Source of the DNA: Paraescarpia echinospica | Taxonomy: Eukaryota; Annelida; Polychaeta; Sabellida; Siboglinidae | Direction of reading: 5' to 3' | Length of the DNA: 64,000 bases | Assembly: GCA_020002185.1 (NCBI GenBank) | Contig: CM034542.1 | Location: forward strand, 57,941,592 to 58,005,591 | In this document: piece by piece, positions 13,901 through 28,900 of the stretch | Numbering within the stretch: position 1 is the stretch's first letter | Layout: each line of letters opens with the position of its first letter | Program-made: the position numbers and the translations under genes | The notes under the pieces: model-generated | The model's input: only the letters and a program-made list of their open reading frames with translations | Databases searched by the model: none | What the model was told of the DNA's origin: nothing

Positions 13901-16900
13901 ACAGTTGAGACATGGGTTAGAGATTGGAAGAAGTCTCCATGCTTGTAGTATCTACCCTCATACACACAGCTCTGAGATGTCACTGCAACAGAAACAGTTG
14001 AGACATGGGTTAGAGATTGGAAGAAGTCTCCATGCATGCTTGTAGTATCTACCCTCATACACACAGCTCTGAGATGTCACTGCAACAGAAACAGTTGAGA
14101 CATGGGTTAGAGATTGGAAGAAGTCTCCATGCTTGTAGTATCTACCCTCATACACACAGCTCTGAGATGTCACTGCAACAGAAACAGTTGAGACATGGGT
14201 TAGAGATTGGAAGAAGTCTCCATGCTTGTAGTATCTACCCTCATACACACAGCTCTGAGATGTCACTGCAACAGAAACAGTTGAGACATGGGTTAGAGAT
14301 TGGAAGAAGTCTCCATGCTTTAGTATCTACCCTCATACACACACCTCTGAGATGTCACTGCAACAGAAACAGTTAAGACATGGGTTAGAGATTGGAAGAA
14401 GTCTCCATGCTTGTAGTATCTACCCTCATACACACAGCTCTGAGATGTCACTGCAACAGAAACAGTTGAGACATGGGTTAGAGATTGGAAGAAGTCTCCA
14501 TGCTTGTAGTATCTACCCTCATACACACAGCTCTGAGATGTCACTGCAACAGAAACAGTTGAGACATGGGTTAGAGATTGGAAGAAGTCTCCATGCTTGC
14601 AGTATCTACCCTCATACACACAGCTCTGAGATGACTCTGCAACAGAAACAGTTGAGACATGGGTTAGAGATTGGAAGAAGTCTCCATGCTTGTAGTATCT
14701 ACCCTCATACACACAGCTCTGAGATGTCACTGCAACAGAAACAGTTGAGACATGGGTTAGAGATTGGAAGAAGTCTCCATGCTTGTAGTATCTACCCTCA
14801 TACACACAGCTCTGAGATGTCACTGCAACAGAAACAGTTAAGACATGGGTTAGAGATTGGAAGAAGTCTCCATGCTTGTAGTATCTACCCTCATACACAC
14901 AGCTCTGAGATGTCACTGTGACAGAAACAGTTGAGACATGGGTTAGAGATTGGAAGAAGTCTCCATGCTTTAGTATCTACCCTCATACACACAGCTCTGA
15001 GATGTCACTGCAAAAGAAACAGTTGAGACATGGGTTAGAGATTGGAAGAAGTCTCCATGCTTTAGTATCTACCCTCATACACACAGCTCTGAGATGTCAC
15101 TGCGACAGAAACAGTTGAGACACGGGTTAGAGATTGGAAGAAGTCTCCATGCTTTAGTATCTACCCTCATACACACAGCTCTGAGATGTCACTGCAACAG
15201 AAACAGTTGAGACATGGGTTAGAGATTGGAAGAAGTCTCCATTCTTGTAGTATCTACCCTCATACACACAGCTCTGAGATGTCACTGCAACAGAAACAGT
15301 TGAGACATGGGTTAGAGATTGGAAGAAGTCTCCATGCTTGTAGTATCTACCCTCATACACACAGCTCCGAGACGTCACTGCAACAGAAACAGTTGAGACA
15401 TGGGTTAGAGATTGGAAGAAGTCTCCATGCTTGTAGTATCTACCCTCATACATACAGCTCTGAGATGTCACTGCAACAGAAACAGTTGAGACATGGGTTA
15501 GAGATTGGAAGAAGTCTCCATGCTTGTAGTATCTACCCTCATACACACACCTCTGAGATGTCACTGCAACAGAAACAGTTGAGACATGGGTTAGAGATTG
15601 GAAGAAGTCTCCATGCTTTAGTATCTACCCTCATACACACACCTCTGAGATGTCACTGCAACAGAAACAGTTGAGACACGGGTTAGAGATTGGAAGAAGT
15701 CTCCATGCTTGTAGTATCTACCCTCATACACACAGCTCTGAGATGTCACTGCGACAGAAACAGTTGAGACATGGGTTAGAGATTGGAAGAAGTCTCCATG
15801 CTTTAGTATCTACCCTCATACACACAGCTCTGAGATGTCACTGCGACAGAAACAGTTGAGACACGGGTTAGAGATTGGAAGAAGTCTCCATGCTTTAATA
15901 TCTACCCTCATACACACAGCTCTGAGATGTCACTGCAACAGAAACAGTTGAGACATGGGTTAGAGATTGGAAGAAGTCTCCATGCTTGTAGTATCTACCC
16001 TCATACACACAGCTCTGAGATGTCACTGCAACAGAAACAGTTGAGACATGGGTTAGAGATTGGAAGAAGTCTCCATGCTTTAGTATCTACCCTCATACAC
16101 ACACCTCTGAGATGTCACTGCAACAGAAACAGTTGAGACATGGGTTAGAGATTGGAAGAAGTCTCCATGCTTGTAGTATCTACCCTCATACATACAGCTC
16201 TGAGATGTCACTGCAACAGAAACAGTTGAGACATGGGTTAGAGATTGGAAGAAGTCTCCATGCTTGTAGTATTTACCCTCATACACACAGCTCTGAGATG
16301 TCACTGCAACAGAAACAGTTGAGACATGGGTTAGAGATTGGAAGAAGTCTCCATGCTTTAGTATCTACCCTCATACACACACCTCTGAGATGTCACTGCA
16401 ACAGAAACAGTTGAGACACGGGTTAGAGATTGGAAGAAGTCTCCATGCTTGTAGTATCTACCCTCATACACACAGCTCTGAGATGTCACTGCAACAGAAA
16501 CAGTTGAGACATGGGTTAGAGATTGGAAGAAGTCTCCATGCTTTAGTATCTACCCTCATACACACAGCTCTGAGATGTCACTGCAACAGAAACAGTTGAG
16601 ACATGGGTTAGAGATTGGAAGAAGTCTCCATGCTTTAGTATCTACCCTCATACACACACCTCTGAGATGTCACTGCAACAGAAACAGTTAAGACATGGGT
16701 TAGAGATTGGAAGAAGTCTCCATGCATCTACCCTCATACATACAGCTCTGAGATGTCACTGCAACAGAAACAGTTGAGACATGGGTTAGAGATTGGAAGA
16801 AGTCTCCATGCTTGTAGTATCTACCCTCATACACACAGCTCTGAGATGTCACTGCAACAGAAACAGTTGAGACATGGGTTAGAGATTGGAAGAAGTCTCC

Positions 16901-19900
16901 ATGCTTTAGTATCTACCCTCATACACACAGCTCTGAGATGTCACTGCAACAGAAACAGTTAAGACATGGGTTAGAGATTGGAAGAAGTCTCCATGCTTGT
17001 AGTATCTACCCTCATACACACAGCTCTAAGATGTCACTGTGACAGAAACAGTTGAGACATGGGTTAGAGATTGGAAGAAGTCTCCATGCTTGTAGTATCT
17101 ACCCTCATACATACAGCTCTCGAGACGTCACTGCAACAGAAAAATTTGAGACATGGGTTACAGACTGGAAGAAGTCTCCATGCTTGTAGTATCTACCCTC
17201 ATACACACAACTCTGAGATGTCACTGCAACAGAAACAGTTGAGACATGGGTTAGAGATTGGAAGAAGTCTCCATGCTTGTAGTATCTACCCTCATACACA
17301 CAGCTCTTAGATGTCACTGCAACAGAAACAGTTGAGACACGGGTTAGAGATTGGAAGAAGTCTCCATGCTTGCAGTATCTACCCTCATACACACAGCTCT
17401 GAGATGTCACTGCAACAGAAACAGTTGAGACATGGGTTAGAGATTGGAAGAAGTCTCCATGCTTGTAGTATCTACCCTCATACACACAGCTCTGAGATGT
17501 CACTGCAACAAAAACAGTTGAGACATGGGTTAGAGATTGGAAGAAGTCTCCATGCTTGTAGTATCTACCCTCATACATACAGCTCTGAGATGTCACTGCA
17601 ACAGTTGAGACACGGCTACAAATACAGAATTTACAGTATTCAAAAGATAACCACTTCTGTTGCCATTCATGAAAATAAAGTCTTTTGTTTATCAGCTATT
17701 TCTATCATCTATCACAACTTTATGGTTCTAAACTCCATCATGCTATTTTCAGGTACCATGTTAAAATATAAAAAGGACACAGCATCAATGTGTCATACAT
17801 GACATCCTCACCGGGGTCATTTGGACAGACGGGACAGCACTCTCCCGGCTCCTTCAGTGGCTTTGTGGCGCAGTTAAGTGGAGGACACGACTTGGTACTG
17901 CACTTCACATCACCATGGCGACAAACGCACTTACGACACTCGTCTGCCGCCCACACATGTCCGTTGCGATACCTGCGCCCCTCGAAGAAACACCCTGCAA
18001 CCATGGCAAAGACATTACACAGCCTAACCTTATATTGTCTTGGCCATATAAGGTGAACTTTTTGTGACAACTAAAAAAATTAAGGTTAGAATGCAGGTTG
18101 ATTAAATTTGTTTTGAATATTTGTTATTGTATAATATTATACTTATACATATAGAGTTTAACTTGTGTTATTATGTTGTTTATGTATTCAACTGCAGTTC
18201 ATTTATGAATGCATAACATTGCTTTAATGAAATTTGGTCTTGTCTACCATCTTTATTAGTCATTTTCTTAGTTTAATACATTTCTCACCAGACACTAAAA
18301 TGTGAATACCAGAAAAGATATTGCAATGAAATTTGGTAGATGGCTTGCCTTCAAAATGTTTCTTTATTTAAATAATATTAGGCCTCACATGACCATTGCG
18401 GTACTTGCACCCTTCAAAGAAACATCATGCAATCATGGCACACACATTGTATGGCCTAATTTTATTATGTCTCATGATAAATATATTTATTTTTATATTT
18501 TTTTATAAAGTGTATTGTTATAATTCAATATATAGAAGTTAAACTCACATGGCTCTTAAAACAGTGACCAATTTTGGTCTTAATAGGAGTTTCTTATCCA
18601 TATATTAACCTATAATTTTATTCTATATGGTGCATTGTATACATTTTGTTCAACTGTGTTTGTATATCGTTTGTTGTTTATATGATTTATCAGTATAACT
18701 GTACACAGGACAAATAAATATTATTCTGATTCTGTTTCGGCCACAAGAGGAGAAAGAGGAAATATACATTCCTGTGACAATTGACCTATCCACCATGTGA
18801 CCTGTTGTCTAGCAACAAGATCCATCATGCCAACAAAAATAGATGCCGAAATCGTGGTGCATTCAAACATTCCATATTATATTTTGTTGAAATTCTGGCT
18901 GTAAACTTTTTCCTTATGACAAAAACATCAGACTATGTGGATAAAATGAAAACTGAATGGGAGAATGTGTGATCAATCAGATGTCATGCCACCCTAGTTA
19001 TGTAACAGCAAATGTTACATTATTCTCAAGGCAAAGTTAGATGGTCATGCACATAATTTTGACTGTGACAGGCAAACTATGACACAATGGATGCATCAAT
19101 TAGAACTATTAATGGGAAAGAAACAGTTGCTAACTGGCGACATATAATATCGAGAATCCTTTAAAAAATGTCTTATATTACCCTGACTTAAATGTAACAT
19201 GGATTATACAAATACACAACCTTGCATTAGATTGACTATTACCATTTCAAGGAAATATATAGCAAATAATAAATGAAATATCTTAATATTACAGTACTAT
19301 TTACCAAAAATATAATACGTTTTGTATAGCCACAGATTAAAAAACAACACATTTAATTATAGTTATTATTTTAAAATAACTACAGCCTCGTCAGCAATAT
19401 AATGAAGTAACTAATAAATAATTAAATAATTTACATAAAATTATGTATACTACGAAAAACAACCCGACATGTGACCTTTGACCTACCTCTACAACGAGGG
19501 CAGCAGCTATCCTTTGGGGTGGCTGGGTGATTGCAAGAGACAGGGGGACACTTGACGTCTTCACAGGTCACGTTGCCATTCTGTCACAAATACCCACATG
19601 ATTATACCCCATATGCCACACTGGTACTTCCTACCTACAGCACCCCTGGTGGACACCTTACATGATATTTGTATCTCAGCTGCTTGTGCAAAGGCAGTTT
19701 ATGTTGTTACTGCTACGCCGTTTGATCAAGTATTTATGATTGTTAAATATGGAAACCATTGTATACTCATCAGAAACAGTACCTTCGTAAGTAGTGACAG
19801 ATTTGCAACCCAATCACAAGCATCGGGTGTCAAGCCTGTTAAAATTAATTATATAAAATTTATTAGAAGTGAAACCTAGCAAGGAAACCAATGGCTGCCA

Positions 19901-22900
19901 TTTCTCCATTTTATTCCATGGTCGGATCGGTGCACATAGATTTCTGTATTTTAAAATATAATCCATAACAAATACAGAAAAATATGGATGGAGTGACAGC
20001 GGAACGTCTAAATTGTATAAGTCTTACTCTGTGTCCATATGTATTAAAATACAAACAATTTAAATACATAATATACAAAGCAGGCATTGTATGCATCAAC
20101 TGCTACAGAGTTATGAGATTGAGGCTGTATAAAGAAACATAGATTTAAAAAGATTAAAACAGAAAATACAAAGGGCAATTCATTAAAGCACAAAATTCAT
20201 ATTATATTTAATTAGTGCATTTATACAATGTTCCAGGCCTTTATGCAGGATCAAATGTTTACCAGTCCAAAAATGTCCCGGTAGATACTGCGTATACAAT
20301 CCAGTCTGTGTGCGCACACAAATACATATATATATATATACACATATATATATATATACACATATATTTATATATATACATAATACAATAATACTGGTAA
20401 CAGCCTTGGCTCTGCTGCCAACCAGGAATTGTAAAGTTTGTATACGCTTTGTGTTTCATTTATCTTCTGTACTATACAATTCTGAAATAAACTTACCTAC
20501 CTACATTTTTAAAGCGTAATAGACATAGAAATAACAGTGAGAGTCAATAATACATAATTTTGTTTGGCCTCTCAGCACAAATTTACACCCGTCCAAAATG
20601 AACTCAGCCCGTCCAAAAGACGGGTGGATGGGTCACTAGATAAAGCTATAGCATGTTCTGGCCTAAAGTGAAAATTGCTCATATTCAAATAGTGATGATC
20701 CTACCTTACAGGTGCACGTGGTGCAGGGTCCATCCTTCCAGACACTTCCATTGTTCCTCTCCCCACAGTCAGTACACTGGGGGCAGCACTCTCCTGGAGG
20801 CGTATCTGGGTGCTCACACTGAGGGTAGGGGGAACAGTCGACAGGGTGGCACACAATACTCCCGCTGCTACACAGACAGGTGTTGCAGGTGTCTGTGGGG
20901 ATACTGACCTCCGACCCCTCATTGTACACTTCACCAAAGTACAGACATCCTGCAATTATCAGGGGCAGAGGTGAGATGGCAGGATCTCATAGGTGGCTTG
21001 GTTACTTCTAGGAAGGGTTGCTACTTCTAGGAAATGGTTGCTATTATTAGAGAGTTGTTATTGACAGAAAGTGTTGTTGTTGTTATAGTAATATCAAGGA
21101 AATGTTGCTACTTTTAGGAAGTGTTGCTAGTGTTATAAATAATCATTTCTAGGAATGGCTGCTACTTCTAGGAAGAGTTGATATTTATTGCTTGAAAAAG
21201 TTGTTACTGCCAGGAAGTGTTGCTATTGGTATATAAAGTTATTTCAAGGAAGTATTACTACTGTTGGAAGTATGGTAGGGCTTATTATAATATTAATGAA
21301 TAATATAATATATATTATATTAATGAATATTATATTGTGACATAATAATTATACAGATGGCAAGGCAGGGTCATTCATGGGCTGCCTGCACAGTAGGACT
21401 CCCTTAGCTGATAGCAGAAAGGGTTGTCAAGAGATAAGCCTGGATCAATTAAGTCTCTCTAAGGAAGTGAAAAGTTGATTGTTAATGCTGGACATGTTTT
21501 AGTGGTTTAAGGGGCTAGTTGAGTAGTGGAGGGTTTATGAGACAGCTATTGGCTAGTTTGAAATAATGAGTAGTCAGAGACAGATATATATAGTAGTCAC
21601 ACAGAGACAGAGAGAGTTGACAGGCACACACAGAGTGCAGGATGTGCAGCTGGGGGTTTCCCTCCAGCTTGGGCTGGGATGTGAGGCTGAGCTGCCATGG
21701 TGTCTTAAGTTGGGCTGGACTAGCATGGGTCAGGGTAGAGTGTGCACTGGTTAGAATAAAGAATAAGACTGCGGAGTGTTGTTTATTAGTCTGTGAGTAG
21801 TTCTTTATAATCACTACCCCTATTGTCGTAGCGAGTGAGAGGATCGCTACGACAGAAGTGTTTGATTTTTGTTAGGAAGAACTGATAATACTAGGAAGAA
21901 TTGTCACTTTAAGGGATAAATACTATTTCTAAGAAGAGTTTCAGCTTGGAATAATTTAGAAAAATAGTATATGGAAAGTAAAATGTATGGTTGTGATTCA
22001 AATATGTGGTTACTGTCCAAGCAAACTTACAACTATACTGCATAAAAAATGAATGAATTAGACTCAATTGACAACTGGAATAATGGGTTTCTGCTTGTTC
22101 CTAGAACTTCTCAGTAAGGTGGTAACTACCAAAGATGTGTTACCTGTACACTGGGGGCAGCAGGCACCCTCAGGTGTGACAGCATGGGTGCAGGTGACGG
22201 GGGGACAGTCTATCGCCTGACACGTCACCACGTGGTTCTACAAACACATCACGTCAACACATGATATCCGGGTCTCATTTATTATCATTTATTTATTGTG
22301 TTAAGGGAATTAGAATAAATACGTTCACAGTATTGAAATTGGGTTTAATAAGCCTGAAACTGTTTGTAATTTGAAATTATAATATAAACAACTATACAGA
22401 ATAAAGAAAGCCACAACACTTTTATTTCTACCATCATGCAACTACAACCACTCTTTGGAACACAACTGATTCTCCATTTCACTTAATTTAGTAAATTTTA
22501 AAAATATTAAAAACTAAAGTGATCTGACATTTATTAAAATTTTCATAAAGTTGGAAGAATAATTAAATAATAAAATTCTGTTATTACGCAACTAGGACAT
22601 TTTATACCGAAAGCAATCAAAATGTTGATGTGAGTCGGACTTCCTAGGTGCGCAAAAAGAAAATTTTGTTATTTAAAATCTAACAATTTGTCATACCTGG
22701 CAGAAGCAGTAGTCACAGGTACTGATGCGCCACCGGTCTCCTTCAATACGCACGCGGCCATCTTTGTCCATGCACTCTTTGCAACAAACAACATCCAACA
22801 GTTTCTAGCCAGATTACCGGTGTATCAGTCACAACTATTCTTCTTCTTATGTTCAGCTTAGAACTCTGTATTAGCCACACTATGTGGGTAGGGTATTGCT

Positions 22901-25900
22901 GAGCTTGTGTGGAGCATCACAAGTTGCGCATACTGTTCATTTTGTGAAGTTTAGACAAATTAGAAAACCATGATGTTGGAGGGCCTATAGCTATGTGTTG
23001 CACCTATAACTATGTAGACATCTTTAATGCTGTATTTGTTAAGATTCATTTCTGGGTTAATAACTATGGCATATTTTGCAAATTGCCACAACTTTTAGGA
23101 AGGAAAATGTTCAGTTTTTGTACTTATAATAATACTAATAAATGTGTTATATAGTTTCCCCCCAAGTATTTGTTCTGAGATGTCTTGCAATGGTATAATA
23201 TATATTAGGGCCTTAAAATGAAGACAGAAGCACTGTAACCTTGCTCCCTGTTTAGAGTGAATGGAACAACATTCTACTGATTGTGTTAATACATCAAAGC
23301 AGCAATGTGAATATGTTGTATTACAATGACAACTGACCCAGAAGCATGGATGTTATACAATAATAAGCACAGATACAATCATGGTGGACTCTCAATAAGA
23401 ACATCCTTGTCTAACCTCCATGTAGGATTTTTGTTATCGATAGCAATCTTTTTTACCCTTTAGACCTAAAGTCGGCCAAACCCGCCCTGCGACCCACACT
23501 TCAAGTTAGTCAAATCCAGCCCAAAATACTGTATAGTGTGGTGGCGCCACCTAGTGGATATTTTTTGAAAATACATCAGAAACTATGTTTGAACGTACAG
23601 ACCTCATAGTTTCATGTTTTGGGTCAAATAAGTGAGGAAATGTGGACTTTAAAAAACTGGCTACGGTCTAAAAGGTTAAACCTTGTTAAACCAAATAACC
23701 CCACTTACGTTTGCACTGCACCCACTGTCCCGTCTCGCCATTGTACCAGCGGGGTTCACACGTGTCTCCACACCCGTAGACGCGACACACGGCGTCCGGG
23801 TAGCCAGCACACGTCTGCCCCGCACACTCGTCCTTCACACATGTGATCGGTGGCTCCCCCAGTGGACAGCCAGAGTGTAATTGCAACTCATAGCACAATC
23901 TGTCAGGGAGAAACGTTGCTGTCATTATGCCTGTAGTCTAAGTACATTTGAAAAGCATATACAGACTTAACAATCATTATTAGATTTTAGAAGTCCTATG
24001 TTTAAATAGCGAACCTAATAATCATTATTATATCATTTAACAAGTCACATCAGAACCTAGAATCAATTTGTAATGTCTGAAATTAGCAAAAAAATGAACT
24101 GGCTCAGATTTATTTTTTAACTGGTCCAAATCAATTTTGAACTGACCCTGCTGAATTTGAACTGGCCCGACTAATTTACAAACTGCATTGACACATTTAC
24201 ATTTTTCCACATTCTTTAATCACACACGTGAATATCTATCATTTGAATTTTACAAGTAAGTACATAAGATTATATATATATATATATATATATACATATA
24301 TAAGCCCAAGGGCAGCATAGGTGGACTGCTCCATTATGAGAGATAGGTAGGATATACAACCTCTGAGTAAACTTCTCAAAATCACCAAAAATATTTTTAT
24401 TACTGAACATTCTTCAGGATAGTTCGTTTTCAAATTAGATGCTGAATGACGTCATTCAGCGTCATAGGTACTGATGAAGTCGGCGTGACACGTCAACGAA
24501 AGCCTCTACCAGGTAATTTAACATGATTCTTGGATATGAAAAATGAAAGTTTCTAATTTTATTTACAAAAAATATTTGTTTTGGGTGCAAATAATTATTG
24601 ATATCATTATATGTCTGGGTATACTACATATACTAACAGTTAGAATTTTAAAATAAAATATATTAGCTATACAACCAGCGGTCAAAACTGCAGACTGATT
24701 CTGGTCTGCTTAAAAACGGCAGACTGCCTAAGGCGATCCCTTATGCATATTTGGTCGACGTTGGCTGAAGGAGTATAATAATATATATATATATATAAAT
24801 ATATGTATCAGTGTTTCCCCTGGTATATAACAAGCGAGGCGGGCCGGACTGCCTTGTCGTTTTTCTATGCCGCCTCGCCCAAAATATGCCGAAATTGCCG
24901 CCTCGTAGCTATTTCATACGCCCTTTTTTTTCGTTCTTTCACGGTATATTTAGCGTCGGCGAGCGGCGCGTAATGACACCACAAAGTCACTTATATTCCT
25001 GCAAAATCGCACATTTGTAGCAACATTGTTTAGCCGTCATTGGACAACGTGAAAGATATCACTTGTCAGTTGTCCAATCACTGAATATTCCTGCGGGATC
25101 CCCGGTGTCTCCAATGGTGACACCTTGCGGAGTTTCGACATACTAGAAATCTAGACATTCATGTAAAATGGCGCCCAAACGGTAACTTGCGTTTTGGTTT
25201 ATGACGGTGGTGGGAGTGAAAACCGTGCAGGCTGATGGCACTACGTCACTTGTCGACACTTGTGTCGAATGCGGACTCTTTTGAAGCCCGTGCATCCTAA
25301 TCCTATCCACTAGTCGGCATTTGTATCGAATCCGGACCCTGTTGAAGTTCAAATAGTGACCCGGTTTGCGCTAGTCTGTGCCGCTGCGACCGTGCATTAC
25401 CGCACAGCGCGCATAAAAAGATATATATGTAGAAGCGTATGTTGATACAAACCGGGGCGCTATTTACGCCTCAAATGGACGTAAGACGCAATATTCTTAA
25501 AGGTAAATATGCCTAGGATAATGTTGAATGATGGAACTACAGTATATCTCACTGACGTATCAAAGTTAAGCAAAACTCAAGCGGCAAAATCAATGACAAA
25601 GTGGGTCCGGATTCGACGCAAATGCCCACAAGTCTATTCAACTAATGTTCTATGGCTATGCGGTTTTGTTCTAGCAAAATAAGGAATGTGATTCGTAAGA
25701 TATCTGTGCTAAATATATAATACACATTCCGACAAAGTTGTGCAAACAAATTTTTGGGAAAGTTGATTTGAGTGAAATACTTACGAATATAAACCACCGA
25801 AGTTCACATCTCATAAAAAAATGCCTACTACCCAAAAGCAACTAGCATTCTAGCAAACAAATAAAATATAATCTTTTGAACATAAACCACCAATTTACCA

Positions 25901-28900
25901 TAATATTATGATACTAAAATAATTTAAAGGTGATGATGAGTCTTCAGATGATACCACTGGATGCTTCCCAGAGAAGTCGAGATGGTGTTTGACTGAACAG
26001 GTCTGCGAGGGAGTAAAGTGTAAAGCGCTTTTGAGCAGTCCTGCGCTATATAAGAACTTACCATTTACTTTTTTATTGACTCTGTCACCGAGGTCACAAG
26101 GCCTAGGGTTAGTGCAAGAAAACATAACCATAACCAAGTACCAGTGGTCAAGTGGAAACCACACCTCTACTGAATAGCAGTGGTAAAATGGAAACCACAC
26201 CTCAACATGATGAAACAATCATGATTACTGACTTTTATCAACCATGATTACTACATTTCGGAGTAGTGTCTTGTTGTTTTATATCTTCCCCTCTATATTC
26301 AAGAGTAAATGTTAAAACATACTTCAGAATGCACCATTTTAAAGCTAGTTTTAAAAATTCCCCGGGGGATCCCCCTAGCAATGCTTCGCGCCTGCGGCGC
26401 TCGCGTACCCCACCCCTACCACCTCGCCCATCATTTCACCCAGGGGAAACACTGTGTATGCATAAATAAATAATAAAAGTTAGGCCTTGAAAAATGTACA
26501 AATATATATGTATGCACAATATAATATTAAAGTGCAAATTATAAAATAATATTTTTAATTACCAAACTAGCCTATAATAATAAATAGTTCCAAATGTATG
26601 TCCTGATTGTTCAAACTCTGCCCAAAGCTAGTACTTGTATTTAACTGTATTAGTGTTGAACTCAGATGCATGTATACAGTACATTTGCCACTTCTTTTTA
26701 GGTGTTTCCCGTTTATTCGCTAGGTGACACCACCAAACTACGTTACGAAGTATACTTTTGTCACTAGTCAAATTTGGATTTAGGCCATATTTATTTGTAG
26801 ATAAACAACAAAAAGCGTGCCTAACTCTGACCTATAACCGAGACAACTTCCAAACACCATAAAATTTAGTCCAAAGGACGTGGCAAAACTATGAAAAATG
26901 GCATCCAGTCTGACTCTTGGAAAAGTGCACTGCCGGTGATGATGCCACCGATGTTTAGACTTGGCGTTTGTTGCCTTTGCCATTGAATGCAACCGTTCAC
27001 GTCATAAGTGTTCAGTTTTGACAAACTATTGTTGTATTATTACCAAAGTTGCGTTTACCATCTTCTATAAGTAGTATTACTGAGTCGTGTGTAAGAATTC
27101 TAATGAACTATGCATTATGCAGCATCATATGCAGCCTAGCCGTGTCCGCCGATATAAACTTGTGGCGTCTATGAACCGGCGGTGTCGGGCCGATAACTTG
27201 AACATTTTGACAAACTGAACTGGTGGGACGGATTTTGAATCAGCAGCCGCTGATTTATAGGCCTTAATTTTGAACACTGATTTATTTGACACACTTAGAC
27301 ATATGATATATACACTGGTAACTTAAATAAGTAAGGTCAGGGGACTCCCATTATATAATGTTGCTAGCACGGGAGACACCCCAACACATCAATTGTAATT
27401 ATTACAAGAAAACTGAACGTCTTAATAATAAATTAGTCACCAATACCTCAACCTGTTTTATAAACTATGGAGTACGTAATTTTTAAACAAATAAAAAAAA
27501 ACAGAATTCAACACAACTTCTCTATATGCTCCAGAAGGAATTTTAACATAAATTATGGTCTTCGTGAACATCCCTCGTTCTTAGAAATTAAGTACTTCTA
27601 GTTCTAATTTATGAAGACTTTTTGCCAAATCTTCCCAAAAATTCCAGTAATACAAATCCATATACATAAATGTCTCTTCATGAAGTATATGTCGATGATA
27701 AATGTAAATTTTATGACAGAGAGAAAATATATGCCTACCTTTCTTCTGGAGGTACAGGGACATAGATTTTGTCGGAAGTCACAGGATCCTTTGGTCCATT
27801 ATATTTTCCATCGAGCCCGTGCTTCCGTTCCCAGTCTTCGAAGCACTGCTTGAACTTTGATCCATTGTCGTCGCCAGGCAACCGCTTGCAGGTGTGCCAC
27901 CAGGTGGGCAGCTGGGTCACGGGGTCACATATTCGGTGGATTTTCTTTAGTTTCTCCGTTTTCAGATTGGCAAGCTGAACGTCAGCCCAGTACTTGCGAA
28001 GCACATAGAATGGTCCAAGGTAGTAATAGTTGCAGCCGACATGGTCGAGGCCCCAAATGTTAAAGCCAAACGCATCATAACCCTGCCGATTGTACCCAAG
28101 TTTACTGTAGTTGTAACGATTGTAGCCGAACTTGTCAAAGATCCCGAGGCCGTCTTCTCGCGTGCCGTAGACATAGCTGCCGTTGCGGTGATAACCGAAC
28201 GGGGTTGTGTCCGAGGTGTCAAAACCATATCGGTTATAACCGAACCGGTCGTAACCCGATGCGTTGAACCCATCCCGATTGTAAGAGTCGTTGTAGAATC
28301 CGAATCGGTCGAACCCTGACGTGTCAAACCCTGCTCGCGAATACCCTTCCCTGTCGAAACCGAACACGTCGTATATCCCACGGTCGTCAAATTCACCCTC
28401 TTTGTTGTGTCCTGTTCTGTTGAAGCTGTCCCGGTCGTAGCCGTTTTTATCAAAGCCATGCAAATCATAACCATCGGCATCAAACCCATAATTCGGGAGG
28501 GTAATATTACACAGCACACCCTTCGTGATGGTGATGTATTCGACACACAGTTGCTCCGTGCTGTGCCAGACGTCGTCGGCGGTGACACCAAAGGGCTCCA
28601 TTGGAACGTAGCGTTGCTCCGCGGGGAACCGGAGCAGACTGTCTGGATGCTGTCGTTGCCACTCGTCCCACAGATTGTCGATGTATGCAAAGTGAGCGAG
28701 GAAGACAGGATCATATGCGGGGTGACTTGTCAGCATATTCCCCCCAACCCACATGTGGAACAACCCCGAAGCCACCTCAAGCTGCCTCCGGAATGTCTCA
28801 TAATCCTCCTCGTGTAGCAACAACTGGATGTCAACGGCGTCTGGTAAACTGACGCTTGTGTTGAACTGTCGGTGTAGACACGGCATCCACGGGGTGTTGT

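Noticed and set aside
13198..17602. Long open frames on both strands (up to 288 codons) that look like a tandem-repeat protein
   Set aside because: They are the 93-bp minisatellite, whose length is 31 codons. Only the part at 13,227-13,424 continues into a real VWC with a proper donor, and the rest ends in splice-acceptor sequence.
27962..28714. 250-codon Thr/Ser-rich minus-strand frame
   Set aside because: Shadow of the tyrosinase 2 / GYD exon in another frame.
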